Source: an uncultured Gammaproteobacteria bacterium (GTDB lineage Bacteria > Pseudomonadota > Gammaproteobacteria > Pseudomonadales > Pseudohongiellaceae). Taken from it: 64,000 nt of DNA. Both the position numbers and the translations under genes were made by a program. Of this stretch, positions 51,040 to 59,084 are shown one piece after another; the stretch's first letter is position 1, and every line of letters begins with the position of its first letter. The stretch is taken from NCBI GenBank assembly GCA_913060975.1, contig CAJXVC010000003.1:124001-188000 (forward strand), given 5' to 3'. Under the pieces are notes generated by a model. The model made no database searches. It saw only the letters and a program-made list of their open reading frames with translations, and had not been told where the DNA came from.

Positions 51040-52983
51040 TTACGGATCCACTGCATAGGCAACCAGCTTGGCAGGATTGCCACCGCCACCAACAAACATG
51101 GCCAGATACTGAGTGCCATTGTGTTCATAGGTAAATGGCAGGCCAGTAGCGCGATCAGGCAGTTCCAGTGTGCTGAGAATCTCACCAGTGGCTTTGTCGA
51201 CAGCGCGCATATAAGGTCCGGCATCTGCAGCACCGTTGCCTTCGGCAACCAACAGCAAAGAGCCTGTGACCAGAATATTTGACCGCGTGGGTACGCCAGT
51301 ACGAGGAATGTCGATACCTTCCAATAACGGATGGTTGGCGATACGGTCCGGCGTGTCGGCATTGGCAATCCACCATAAGTGATCACCGGAGTTCATGTCG
51401 ATAGCTGTGATGCGACCATAAGGTGGTTTAACCACTTCCAGGCCTTGTACGCGAGGCAGTCGTACGCCATAGCTTTGACTGAAGTCGATATCTGACTCCG
51501 GGTTCTTGGCCAGAGACAACACTTGCAGTTGGGTGCGAGAAGGGACATAGAGAATGCCAGTCTCGGGATCGATTGCCGAGCCTTCCCAGTTTGCGCCGCC
51601 CGTTGAAGAAGGCAGGTGCAGCAAGCCGCGTGTGCCATCAGGGGCTTCGGACGTGGAGGGCGGTGTATACAGCGTACGGCCGAGTCGGAAGCCGTCAATG
51701 GCTTCGAGAGCCAGTGCGCGAACTTCTGGTGTCCAGTCGATCAGAGCATCTTCGGTAAAACCCTGACGATCAAATGGAGCCGGGCGCGTCGGGAAAGGCT
51801 GTGTTGGAGAATACCATTCGCCGGGCACATCGCCTGCTGGTACCGGTTCTTCCACGATTGGCCAGATTGGCTCACCAGTGGCGCGATCGTAGGTATAGAC
51901 GAAAGCCTGTTTGGTGACAGACATGAGAATCTTTTCACCGTTGGGTAGGTCCGCCAGTACTGGCGCGGCAGGTACATCCCAGTCCCAGATGTCATGGTGA
52001 ATCTGCTGGAAATGCCAGGCGCGTTCGCCGGTTTGGATGTCCAGCGCCACAATGCCACTGGAGAACAGGTTGTCACCCGGGCGGTCACCGCCGTAGTAGT
52101 CACCTGTCGGGTCTTCGATTGGCAGGTAAACGTGGCCCAGTTCCGGATCACCGGAAATAGGCGCCCAGACACCGGAGTTACCGGTGAAGTCCACGCCTTC
52201 ATCCAGCCAGGTCTCATAACCCACTTCGCCGCGCATGGGGATAGTGTGGAAGGTCCACAGCAACTCGCCGGTATGCACATCGAAGCCACGGATATCACCT
52301 ACCACATTGGCCTTGGCGCGAGGCCGGCCGCCGGTAGAGTGTGCGGCACCAACGACAATGACGTCGTTCATGACAAAAGGTGGCGCGGACAGGCCGATAT
52401 CGATGCTGTCGAAACGCGGGTCCTCGGTATTACGGAGGCCAACCATCAAATCGACTGTGCCGTTGTTGCCGAAGTTGGGGTCAGGAATACCGGTTTCGGC
52501 ATCCAGAGATACCATATGGTAACCGGGGGAAACATCGATGACGCGTGATTCATCGCCATCAGTCCAGAACGACACACCGCGACCGGCGCCTTTTCGTGGT
52601 GCATTGGTGTAGCGGTCACCTTCCTGATAGCGGTACATCCACAGCACTTGGCCGTTGCTTGCGTCAAGAGCGACGACGTTACGCGTAGCCCCGATGTTGG
52701 CGTACAGGACACCGTCGATTTCAATTGGAGTAGAAGGGTTGCTGTAGTCAGTCAGCGGGCCAAAATTGGCAGTTGAAAATTCCCAGGCAATTTCCAGCTC
52801 GTCGAAATTGTCGGCATTGATCTGGTCCAGTGGGGAATAGCGCTGGGATGACTCTCCGCCATGATAAAAGGGCCAATCGCCCTCGTAGACGCTGGTGCCC
52901 GATTGGCTAAAAGCCGCCGTGGCGCATGTCAGTGCGCTCAGGGTCAGGATAAATGATGGAACTACCTTCTTTCTTGTTGTCAT
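51040..52983 (-). CDS. PQQ-dependent dehydrogenase, periplasmic
   Basis: Exported quinoprotein of 647 residues, an eight-bladed PQQ propeller without cytochrome. The ATG at 52983 has TAGGAGGAG upstream and begins a signal peptide ending near F-S-Q. Blades carry repeated A-L-D-x-x-x-G-x-x-x-W. The motif H-H-D-I-W-D-W-D holds the Asp equivalent to the catalytic Asp of membrane glucose dehydrogenase, and a matching Lys is in V-T-K-Q-A-F. It is very similar to the 59.1-kb paralogue through most of its length. Electrons must leave through a separate carrier. An unusual palindromic operator lies about 175-200 bp upstream. Confidence 0.92.
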   Translation of the reverse strand: MTTRKKVVPSFILTLSALTCATAAFSQSGTSVYEGDWPFYHGGESSQRYSPLDQINADNFDELEIAWEFSTANFGPLTDYSNPSTPIEIDGVLYANIGATRNVVALDASNGQVLWMYRYQEGDRYTNAPRKGAGRGVSFWTDGDESRVIDVSPGYHMVSLDAETGIPDPNFGNNGTVDLMVGLRNTEDPRFDSIDIGLSAPPFVMNDVIVVGAAHSTGGRPRAKANVVGDIRGFDVHTGELLWTFHTIPMRGEVGYETWLDEGVDFTGNSGVWAPISGDPELGHVYLPIEDPTGDYYGGDRPGDNLFSSGIVALDIQTGERAWHFQQIHHDIWDWDVPAAPVLADLPNGEKILMSVTKQAFVYTYDRATGEPIWPIVEEPVPAGDVPGEWYSPTQPFPTRPAPFDRQGFTEDALIDWTPEVRALALEAIDGFRLGRTLYTPPSTSEAPDGTRGLLHLPSSTGGANWEGSAIDPETGILYVPSRTQLQVLSLAKNPESDIDFSQSYGVRLPRVQGLEVVKPPYGRITAIDMNSGDHLWWIANADTPDRIANHPLLEGIDIPRTGVPTRSNILVTGSLLLVAEGNGAADAGPYMRAVDKATGEILSTLELPDRATGLPFTYEHNGTQYLAMFVGGGGNPAKLVAYAVDP

Positions 52984-53004
52984 TAAGGACTCTCCTCCTA
53001 CCAA

Positions 53005-53612
53005 AGTTTCTTGTTGTTATAACTTGTACTGCAATGGAGCAGATCAAGCGGAATTGCGCTAAGTATCCCTTGTTTCTCGAAGCAGGGAAAGTTGCCTGTG
53101 CAATGGCCAATCTGGCCGTACTTTGCCAGTTTGGCGGCATTGTGCGAGCCGCGTTATATATGTTAAATGATTTAACATATATGTTAAAGCAATATCTAGC
53201 GCCAAACTTATTAAAATCAATCAGTTAGATTGAAATCTGTGGGTTGGGCTGGCATCGCTGCCTGTGATTTGCTGTTGACAGCGCTCGCCAATCGCCATGC
53301 GGCGGCAAACCAGGGCTTTCAAGTTGCCGGATAGTGTTTTACCAGTAGGGCAAGTAGTGGGAAATATCCGACAAACCGAAGTCGGATGGCGGTCGCTCAC
53401 AGTCCTGTTGATGGCGTTAAATGGGGCTGCTTGCGCCAGAAGCTGCGGCGTGAGTCTCTGGAGAGAATGCTCGGGCTATTGCTGGAACATTTGCCAGTGA
53501 TAAACGGCAGGAATGGGAAGGGTACTGCAAGGCAGTCACCTTCGCATTCTGCATTCCCGGAACAGCAACGTATTGTGTCGCCTGCAGTTCTCATTCCTGA
53601 GAGGTGGGGTGC
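53005..53612. other. Gene-free region with operator palindromes
   Basis: About 600 bp between the PQQ dehydrogenase start and the convergently placed hemerythrin end. It contains the TTTAACATATAT/ATATATGTTAAA palindromes. Small plus-strand frames here lack ribosome sites and known products. Confidence 0.5.
53156..53188. promoter_or_regulatory. Overlapping palindromic operator, three half-sites
   Basis: ATATATGTTAAA (53156-53167), TTTAACATATAT (53171-53182) and ATATATGTTAAA (53177-53188). The first two form a perfect 12-bp inverted repeat with a TGA spacer. The last two overlap in a perfect 18-bp palindrome TTTAACATATATGTTAAA. This should bind a dimeric regulator upstream of the PQQ dehydrogenase. 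Confidence 0.65.
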
Positions 53613-54005
53613 TTACGCATGTGCGTGTGCAGCATATTTGCGGTCGATGCCACAGATATGCGACTTCAACCAGAAGCGCAAGAAAGAAAAGACCTGATCG
53701 TTCAAGGTCATGGATTGTTTGAAATCGGCATAGTGCTCATCCAGGCTATTTAACAGGCGCGCATGGATTTGCTTGTGAGATTTGAGTTGCTCAAATTCAA
53801 TTGCCTCCATATAGGCTTCCTCATCACTGAAATGTTTGCGCGTGAAATCCACTAGCTGCCTGAACGCCCGATCGACCTGTCCAAACGGTGCGTCAGCACT
53901 GTGTACGCGATCCAATTCATTCATCAGCGCGATGATCTTCTGATGATCTTTGTCCATCGGTTCAATGCCGATACTCAATTGGGTAGTCCACTCAAACCCT
54001 GACAT
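53613..54005 (-). CDS. Bacteriohemerythrin
   Basis: A 130-residue single-domain hemerythrin with a di-iron O2-binding site. All ligands fall at or within one residue of canonical positions: His21, His58, Glu62, His77, His81, His116 and Asp121. It probably delivers or senses O2 or NO in the cytoplasm. There is no attached signalling domain. It is the minus-strand neighbour of the cardiolipin synthase gene, separated by about 155 bp. Confidence 0.95.
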   Translation of the reverse strand: MSGFEWTTQLSIGIEPMDKDHQKIIALMNELDRVHSADAPFGQVDRAFRQLVDFTRKHFSDEEAYMEAIEFEQLKSHKQIHARLLNSLDEHYADFKQSMTLNDQVFSFLRFWLKSHICGIDRKYAAHAHA

Positions 54006-54160
54006 GATTGCTCCTCAATGTGGTGATAGAAAAAGCGGAATACGACAGCATTCGGGGCACGCTTTACGGATTTAGCGACTATTCTGAGCAGTGCTGATCT
54101 GGATCAACTTTTTGGAACAGGGAGGTCACTCTGGCAGCTACGACGGTAGAAGGCTGGCCG

Positions 54161-55579
54161 TTAAAGATAGGGTGAAAATAGCCAGGCCAGAGCATTGCGG
54201 ATCCTTTCCCAGGCAGGCATCGACAAAAGCTGCTCCTCATCGAGGCGAATAGCGTTGGCCAGATTCTGCTCGAAGTAGTCGCCGAGTTCTTGTGCGAAGG
54301 GCTTGTTAAAGACTTCCACGACTATTTCGAAATTAAGGCGCAGGCTACGTGGATCGAGATTCGCCGAGCCAACAAGGGAATAATAGTCATCGATGAGAAT
54401 GGCCTTGGTGTGTACAAAGGGCGCAGGTTGCAGGTAAACCTTAAGATCGCGATCGAGAATATGCCGCAGGTTGTGCATAGCGGCCCAGTGGGCCAAGTGG
54501 ATATTGGTTTTCTCGGGCAATAGTATCTTTACGTCTACGCCGCGCAGTTCTGCGGCAATCATGGCGCCGACCAGATCGAAACTGGGCAGGAAATAGGGAG
54601 TCATGATCCAGAGGCGTTTTTTGGCTGTGGACATTACGCCAACCAGTAATTCGGTCAGCTTGTCGAGATCGTCATTTGGGCCATCGGGAATCAGGCGCGT
54701 CCAGATTGTCGCGTCCGGGTTGTGCTTGTGGACGGGTGTGAATGGTTCCTGGCGTTCGATACCTGCCGCGTGGTTCCAGTCTTTTAAAAACGAGCGTTCA
54801 AAGTCATCGACAATCTTGCCGGTCAGGCGAAAATGCAGGTCGCGAGTACGGTTGTGATTCCTGGTGTCGTTGACCAGATGACGGTCACTGATATTCTGGC
54901 CGCCGGTAAAAGCCACTTCGCCATCGACCACCAACACCTTGCGGTGATTTCGCATATTGAGATGCAGAGACGGCGGTAACAGCGTGATGGGGTTGAATTC
55001 CTCATACGGCAGGCGTGCCCGGCGCAACCGGCTGATCACGGACGGTGGATAGGCAATGCCGCCGAGGCCATCCAGCAGTATGCGCACGTCAACACCACGT
55101 TCTTTGGCAGCCTTGAAGGCGCGAATGAATTGGTCGCCGCTGCGGTCATTCTGGAAAATATAAGTGGAGCAATAAATCCGCGATTTGGCCTTTTTGATGT
55201 CGGCCAACATGGCCGGGTAGCTGGCTTCGCCATTGACCAGCATGCGGATATCGTCACAGGAGCGCAGACCTTTATTGGTTACCGATTCGCCGACCATTGA
55301 AAGTGGCCGAAAGTCAGTGCCTTCCGGCTCAGATATCCCGATAGAGGCATCTTCTGGCACGGTGGATTGGTAAATTCTTTGTGCGGCCTTGCTGACTCGA
55401 TTGATTCCGAACATGAGGTACACGGTCGGTCCAATGATTGGCAGAATCACACAGAAAGCCACCCAGGCCAGTGCTGATCTGGAGTCGCGTTTCGTCATCA
55501 GCACATGATAGGAGGCTGTCACGGCAGCTGCGCCGGCGAGCAGTGTCAATAACAGGCTGATAATGATGTAGATATTCAT
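54161..55579 (-). CDS. Cardiolipin synthase (phospholipase D family)
   Basis: Inner-membrane enzyme of 472 residues with two N-terminal membrane helices (about 3-23 and 38-58) and two phospholipase D catalytic motifs: H-R-K-V-L-V-V-D-G near residue 220 and H-T-K-A-I-L-I-D-D near residue 400. The ATG at 55579 lies 2 bp after the EEP nuclease stop. It condenses two phosphatidylglycerol molecules, or PG with PE, to cardiolipin. The pairing with an EEP-family gene resembles E. coli ybhP-clsB, although the two N-terminal helices are more like ClsA. Confidence 0.9.
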   Translation of the reverse strand: MNIYIIISLLLTLLAGAAAVTASYHVLMTKRDSRSALAWVAFCVILPIIGPTVYLMFGINRVSKAAQRIYQSTVPEDASIGISEPEGTDFRPLSMVGESVTNKGLRSCDDIRMLVNGEASYPAMLADIKKAKSRIYCSTYIFQNDRSGDQFIRAFKAAKERGVDVRILLDGLGGIAYPPSVISRLRRARLPYEEFNPITLLPPSLHLNMRNHRKVLVVDGEVAFTGGQNISDRHLVNDTRNHNRTRDLHFRLTGKIVDDFERSFLKDWNHAAGIERQEPFTPVHKHNPDATIWTRLIPDGPNDDLDKLTELLVGVMSTAKKRLWIMTPYFLPSFDLVGAMIAAELRGVDVKILLPEKTNIHLAHWAAMHNLRHILDRDLKVYLQPAPFVHTKAILIDDYYSLVGSANLDPRSLRLNFEIVVEVFNKPFAQELGDYFEQNLANAIRLDEEQLLSMPAWERIRNALAWLFSPYL

Positions 55580-55581
55580 TG

Positions 55582-56322
55582 TTATCTTGGCATCAGGGTC
55601 ACATTGGCAACGATAGCACAATGATCAGAATGTTGACGCCAGGCGGAATTATTCATCACCTGCGTGGAGTGTATTTGAAAGCCACGCAGATAAATTCTGT
55701 CCATGGGCAGCATTGGCACCAGCGCCGGGTAAGTGGCTGGTAGCTGCCCCCGACAATGTTCAGAGGCCTCGATCAAATTGCAGGAAGCTTTCAGCTTGCG
55801 GTGAATGGTGCGCCGCCAATCATTGAAATCACCAGCCAGTATCAATGGCTCTGTGTCAGGGATATAGCTGTCGATGTAGGTGATCAGTTTATCGACTTGC
55901 TGACGGCGTTCGCGTTCGATCAGGCCCAGATGCGCACACAGTAAATGGATGCCATTATCAAGAATGCCGTGCAGAATGCCGCGTTGTGAAAAGCGATAGG
56001 TAGTAATGTTGAGATTGGAAAACTCGGCAAACGGGTACTCACTGAGAATGGCATTGCCGTGATGACCATGCTGGTAGATAGCATTTTTGCCGTAGGCGAA
56101 ATGATCCCAGACCGTATCAGCCAGGTATTCCATTTGATTATTTTCGGGCCAGTCAGAAATCGTTTTGCGGTGGCGTTCATTCTCTCCTGTCACTTCTTGC
56201 AGAAACACCAGATTACTGCCACTCTCGCGAAGATTGTCGCGAATTGTCTCCAATGTGAAACGCCGATTACCCATAGAAAACCCCTTGTGCATATTCAGGG
56301 TGAGTATCTTGAATTCTTGCAT
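55582..56322 (-). CDS. Endonuclease/exonuclease/phosphatase family protein (YbhP-like)
   Basis: A 246-residue EEP-fold metal-dependent phosphoesterase. The active-site motifs are complete: T-L-N-M-H near the start, V-F-L-Q-E-V, C-A-H-L-G-L, A-G-D-F-N-D-W, M-D-R-I-Y and H-S-D-H-C at the end. It may cleave a phospholipid-derived or nucleic-acid phosphodiester. Its tight operon with cardiolipin synthase favours a lipid role, but that is context inference. Confidence 0.88.
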   Translation of the reverse strand: MQEFKILTLNMHKGFSMGNRRFTLETIRDNLRESGSNLVFLQEVTGENERHRKTISDWPENNQMEYLADTVWDHFAYGKNAIYQHGHHGNAILSEYPFAEFSNLNITTYRFSQRGILHGILDNGIHLLCAHLGLIERERRQQVDKLITYIDSYIPDTEPLILAGDFNDWRRTIHRKLKASCNLIEASEHCRGQLPATYPALVPMLPMDRIYLRGFQIHSTQVMNNSAWRQHSDHCAIVANVTLMPR

Positions 56323-56628
56323 TACTGGCGTTCCATTCTCATATTGGCGGTGAGGGCATTATTTCAGCCATTCGAATCAATATCTACGTAGGCTGAGGGC
56401 GTATTGCTAACAGAGCTACCAGAAAACTTGCAGCTATCACGTTGATGAGATGGCGTGGATATTGTGTGAAACATTGGATGGAGCGCCCTGCAAGCAATAC
56501 AATGAACTCACAGTATGGGCTGGCGGGACGATATAGACGATATATAGGGTACTGGCAAGCGGTAAGTCAAAAAAGCTGCTCAATATCCCTGGTCAGTGCT
56601 AAAACCTTTTCCGAATGAGTAATGAGTA
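56323..56628. other. Intergenic region before the GGDEF-like gene
   Basis: About 300 bp without a gene. It includes a 9-bp tandem repeat GACGATATA (56527-56544). Promoters for the divergent EEP-nuclease and GGDEF-like genes should be here; none is clear. Confidence 0.45.
56527..56544 (+). repeat. GACGATATA tandem repeat
   Basis: GACGATATA occurs twice in direct succession. The same core recurs in a 14-bp tandem repeat at 61578-61605. Confidence 0.75.
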
Positions 56629-57729
56629 ATGGCTTTGTTTGGCGAGTGGAAGCCATACGGCGGCGTTGATCCACAAGAGCTTAACTCTCTGGCTAACAAG
56701 TTGTTGGTGGCGAGTGTAGTATTGCTCGTGCTGCCATTGTTGGCCTCTGTCTCGAGAGCCGCTACCACTGGCTGGGTGCCTATATACACCTACCATGTAA
56801 TTGCCTACCTACTAGTTTTGCTCGCTGCTATTTTCCGCCAGCGACTGGATGGTCGGCTAAAAGTTCTGATCATTATTGTTGGTTGTTTTCTTGTAGTTGC
56901 CAGTGGGCACTATTCCTACGGATTGTATAAGGGCGGGGCTTATTTCTTGCCTATCTCGCTCATACTCATCGTTTTCTTCTTTGGCCCAGCACAAATGGTG
57001 GCGCTATTTGCTGTCACCGCCATTGGATACAGTTTTGTCGCCTCGCAATTTCTGAATGGTAATCTCCAGGCAGACTTAACTTTGGCGGAAGTGAATTTTG
57101 AGGCCCGTTACTGGCTCAGTACCGGTTTTTCGCTCGTCGCCTTTTTCACTATTTCCGGTCTGATAATGTTTGGCTATCGCAAGCTATTGGCAGAAAAAGT
57201 ACGACTAGTATCTGCCCAGCGCGATGAAATCGAAAGGCTGACAAAATATTGTTCTGTTACGGGGGCGGCGACTCTCTTCACGGCGACAGAAAAGCTTGAC
57301 ATGTTGTTGGCTGAAGCCAAAGAAGAGCATTCTCAGGGAGCATTGCTATTAGTGGTAATAGAAAACCTGGCAAAAGTGAATAACGAGCAAGGCTATGATG
57401 TTGGCGAAATGGCTTTACGACAAACGGGAGAACGGTTGCGAAGCCTCATGCGGCCTGATGATTTTCTGGCTCGTGTTGGAGGTACTCGGTTCTTGATGAT
57501 ACTCCCCCGGGTGAAGAATGATAACCGGGCAGAATTCATGGCGGAGCAGATTAGGACGAATATGAAAACACCGGTTCGGAGCTCACAGAAAACATTCGAA
57601 ATTCAATGCAGCATCGGAATTGCGCATTACCCTGTAGAAGAGTTGGATGCCAAACAATTGATTTTATTGGTCAATGAGGCTGCACTAGCGGCCAGACGAG
57701 ATGGCGTAGAGATTTTTCAATTGCTTTAG
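56629..57729 (+). CDS. Membrane protein with degenerate GGDEF domain
   Basis: A 366-residue inner-membrane protein with about six membrane helices (roughly residues 25-190), a short coiled coil and a C-terminal GGDEF-fold domain. The active-site motif is G-G-T-R-F (near 283-287) instead of G-G-D-E-F, and the usual D-x-L-T-G-L-x-N-R is V-T-G-A-A-T-L-F. It should therefore not make c-di-GMP and may act as a receptor or partner. The ATG at 56629 has no strong ribosome site. A bidirectional terminator follows. Confidence 0.85.
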   Translation: MALFGEWKPYGGVDPQELNSLANKLLVASVVLLVLPLLASVSRAATTGWVPIYTYHVIAYLLVLLAAIFRQRLDGRLKVLIIIVGCFLVVASGHYSYGLYKGGAYFLPISLILIVFFFGPAQMVALFAVTAIGYSFVASQFLNGNLQADLTLAEVNFEARYWLSTGFSLVAFFTISGLIMFGYRKLLAEKVRLVSAQRDEIERLTKYCSVTGAATLFTATEKLDMLLAEAKEEHSQGALLLVVIENLAKVNNEQGYDVGEMALRQTGERLRSLMRPDDFLARVGGTRFLMILPRVKNDNRAEFMAEQIRTNMKTPVRSSQKTFEIQCSIGIAHYPVEELDAKQLILLVNEAALAARRDGVEIFQLL

Positions 57730-57749
57730 GCTGGTTGTCTTGCAGGCAA

Positions 57750-57788
57750 TAAAAAACCCCGACTAACACAGGCTAGCCGGGGTTTTTT
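57750..57788. terminator. Bidirectional terminator
   Basis: AAAAAACCCCG with CGGGGTTTTTT as outer stem and CTAAC/GCTAG-like inner pairs. A-rich and T-rich flanks on both sides serve the GGDEF gene (+) and the YceI operon (-). Confidence 0.9.
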
Positions 57789-57810
57789 GTGTCTTGCTTA
57801 CGAGCTGGTA

Positions 57811-58452
57811 TTAATCAGCGTCCTGGAATTCAACGTGAATTTCCAGTTCGATGTCGTCACCAACACCGAAGGACACCATGTTATCCAGGCCATGATTGGA
57901 GCGTTGGAAAGTGGTGTTGGCCGAGAAGCCCAGTGTGTAGCGGCGGGTCAAGAAGTTGCGACCACCACCGTGGAAGTTTACTTCCAGCGTTAACGGAGAA
58001 GTTTCGCCCAAGAGGGTCAAGTCGCCTTCAAAGATGAATGTGTCTTCGTCGACTGCTTCAACAAAGTTTGTTGTGCGGAAGACCGCTTGTGGGTAGTTCT
58101 CCACATCAAACCAGCTATCGCCGCGCAGATCTTCTTCGAACTCATCCAGATTGACGTCGATCGATGCAGTATTGACGATGACTTCAACGCTGGAGTTTTC
58201 GATATTCTCAGGATCGAATTCCAATGAAGCATCGAAATCACCGAAGCGGCCGATGAACGTAGAGAAGCCCAGATGATTGATCTTGAAGATCAAAGCCGCG
58301 TGGTCCTTATCCAGTGTGTAACCACCACCACGAAGTTCTGTCACTTCAGTTTCAAAGTTAGGCGAAACGAGACGATCGCAACCAACAAGCAATGTAGCAC
58401 TGCCTAGAACGAGCGCCAATGTACGGCATTGAGACTGTATATTTTTAATCAT
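57811..58452 (-). CDS. YceI-family lipoprotein (isoprenoid-binding-like)
   Basis: A 213-residue lipoprotein (lipobox L-V-G-C, Cys25) with a YceI/lipocalin-like beta-barrel. Motifs include Y-T-L-D-K-D-H-A-A-L-I-F-K-I-N-H-L-G-F-S, F-G-D-F-D-A-S-L-E-F-D, D-S-W-F-D-V-E-N-Y-P-Q-A-V-F and G-D-D-I-E-L-E-I-H-V. YceI proteins bind polyisoprenoid chains, including ubiquinone. It is the last gene of a three-gene operon behind a PQQ dehydrogenase and another YceI, suggesting membrane-attached quinone handling. Confidence 0.92.
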   Translation of the reverse strand: MIKNIQSQCRTLALVLGSATLLVGCDRLVSPNFETEVTELRGGGYTLDKDHAALIFKINHLGFSTFIGRFGDFDASLEFDPENIENSSVEVIVNTASIDVNLDEFEEDLRGDSWFDVENYPQAVFRTTNFVEAVDEDTFIFEGDLTLLGETSPLTLEVNFHGGGRNFLTRRYTLGFSANTTFQRSNHGLDNMVSFGVGDDIELEIHVEFQDAD

Positions 58453-58484
58453 GAATTTACCTATTCAGGAACAAACCTGTCCTG

Positions 58485-59060
58485 TTACTGCGGAGCCGCG
58501 TAGACGTCGATTTCGATTTCTACGTCGTTCGGGATGGCGGCTGTGTTAGCCCAGTAGCCCTGACCAACGCCAAATTCCAGTCGCTGGATAGTAACGCTGC
58601 TTGTCAGGTGAAAACGTGGCTGACCATCGGCCATTTCAACTTCAAACTCAAAAGGAAACTGCATGGGCTTGGTGACATCGCGAATAGTCAGTGTGCCGTC
58701 AGCAACAAAAGAGTTCATGGATTCGAGTGTGCAGTTTTCTGCCGCGAATGTCGCAGTTGGAAACTGGTCAACGTCGAACAGTTCGATGTCCAGAAGGTAG
58801 TCAAGAACCTCTGGTGAATCGACACTTATATCTGCAATCGGAATGGTTACTGCAAAGTTGCAAGAACCGGGACGCTCTGAATCGATGTCGAAAGTCGCAT
58901 CGATGTTCTGGAACTGCCCTTCATAAGGTGTGCCTTCGTAAGAATACTTGAAGACGACTCGTGATTCAGCAGGAACCAGAGACCATTCGGCTGCTTGTGT
59001 TGGCAGACCGATGAACAGCAGAAGCGACGACAGGGCCGCTCGAGAAATTAAAGTACGCAT
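58485..59060 (-). CDS. YceI-family periplasmic protein
   Basis: A 191-residue soluble YceI protein. A signal peptide ends near T-Q-A. The mature protein has W-S-L-V-P-A-E-S-R-V-V-F-K, F-D-V-D-Q-F-P-T-A-T-F and V-E-I-E-I-D-V-Y-A. It lies 24 bp after the PQQ dehydrogenase and 32 bp before the YceI lipoprotein. Unlike its neighbour it is not lipidated, so the pair may be a soluble shuttle and an anchored acceptor. Confidence 0.92.
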   Translation of the reverse strand: MRTLISRAALSSLLLFIGLPTQAAEWSLVPAESRVVFKYSYEGTPYEGQFQNIDATFDIDSERPGSCNFAVTIPIADISVDSPEVLDYLLDIELFDVDQFPTATFAAENCTLESMNSFVADGTLTIRDVTKPMQFPFEFEVEMADGQPRFHLTSSVTIQRLEFGVGQGYWANTAAIPNDVEIEIDVYAAPQ

Positions 59061-59084
59061 AGTTATATTACTCCTGATTGTAAT

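Noticed and set aside
53297..53697. Small plus-strand open frames near the hemerythrin gene
   Set aside because: They lack ribosome sites and run into the opposite-strand hemerythrin coding sequence.
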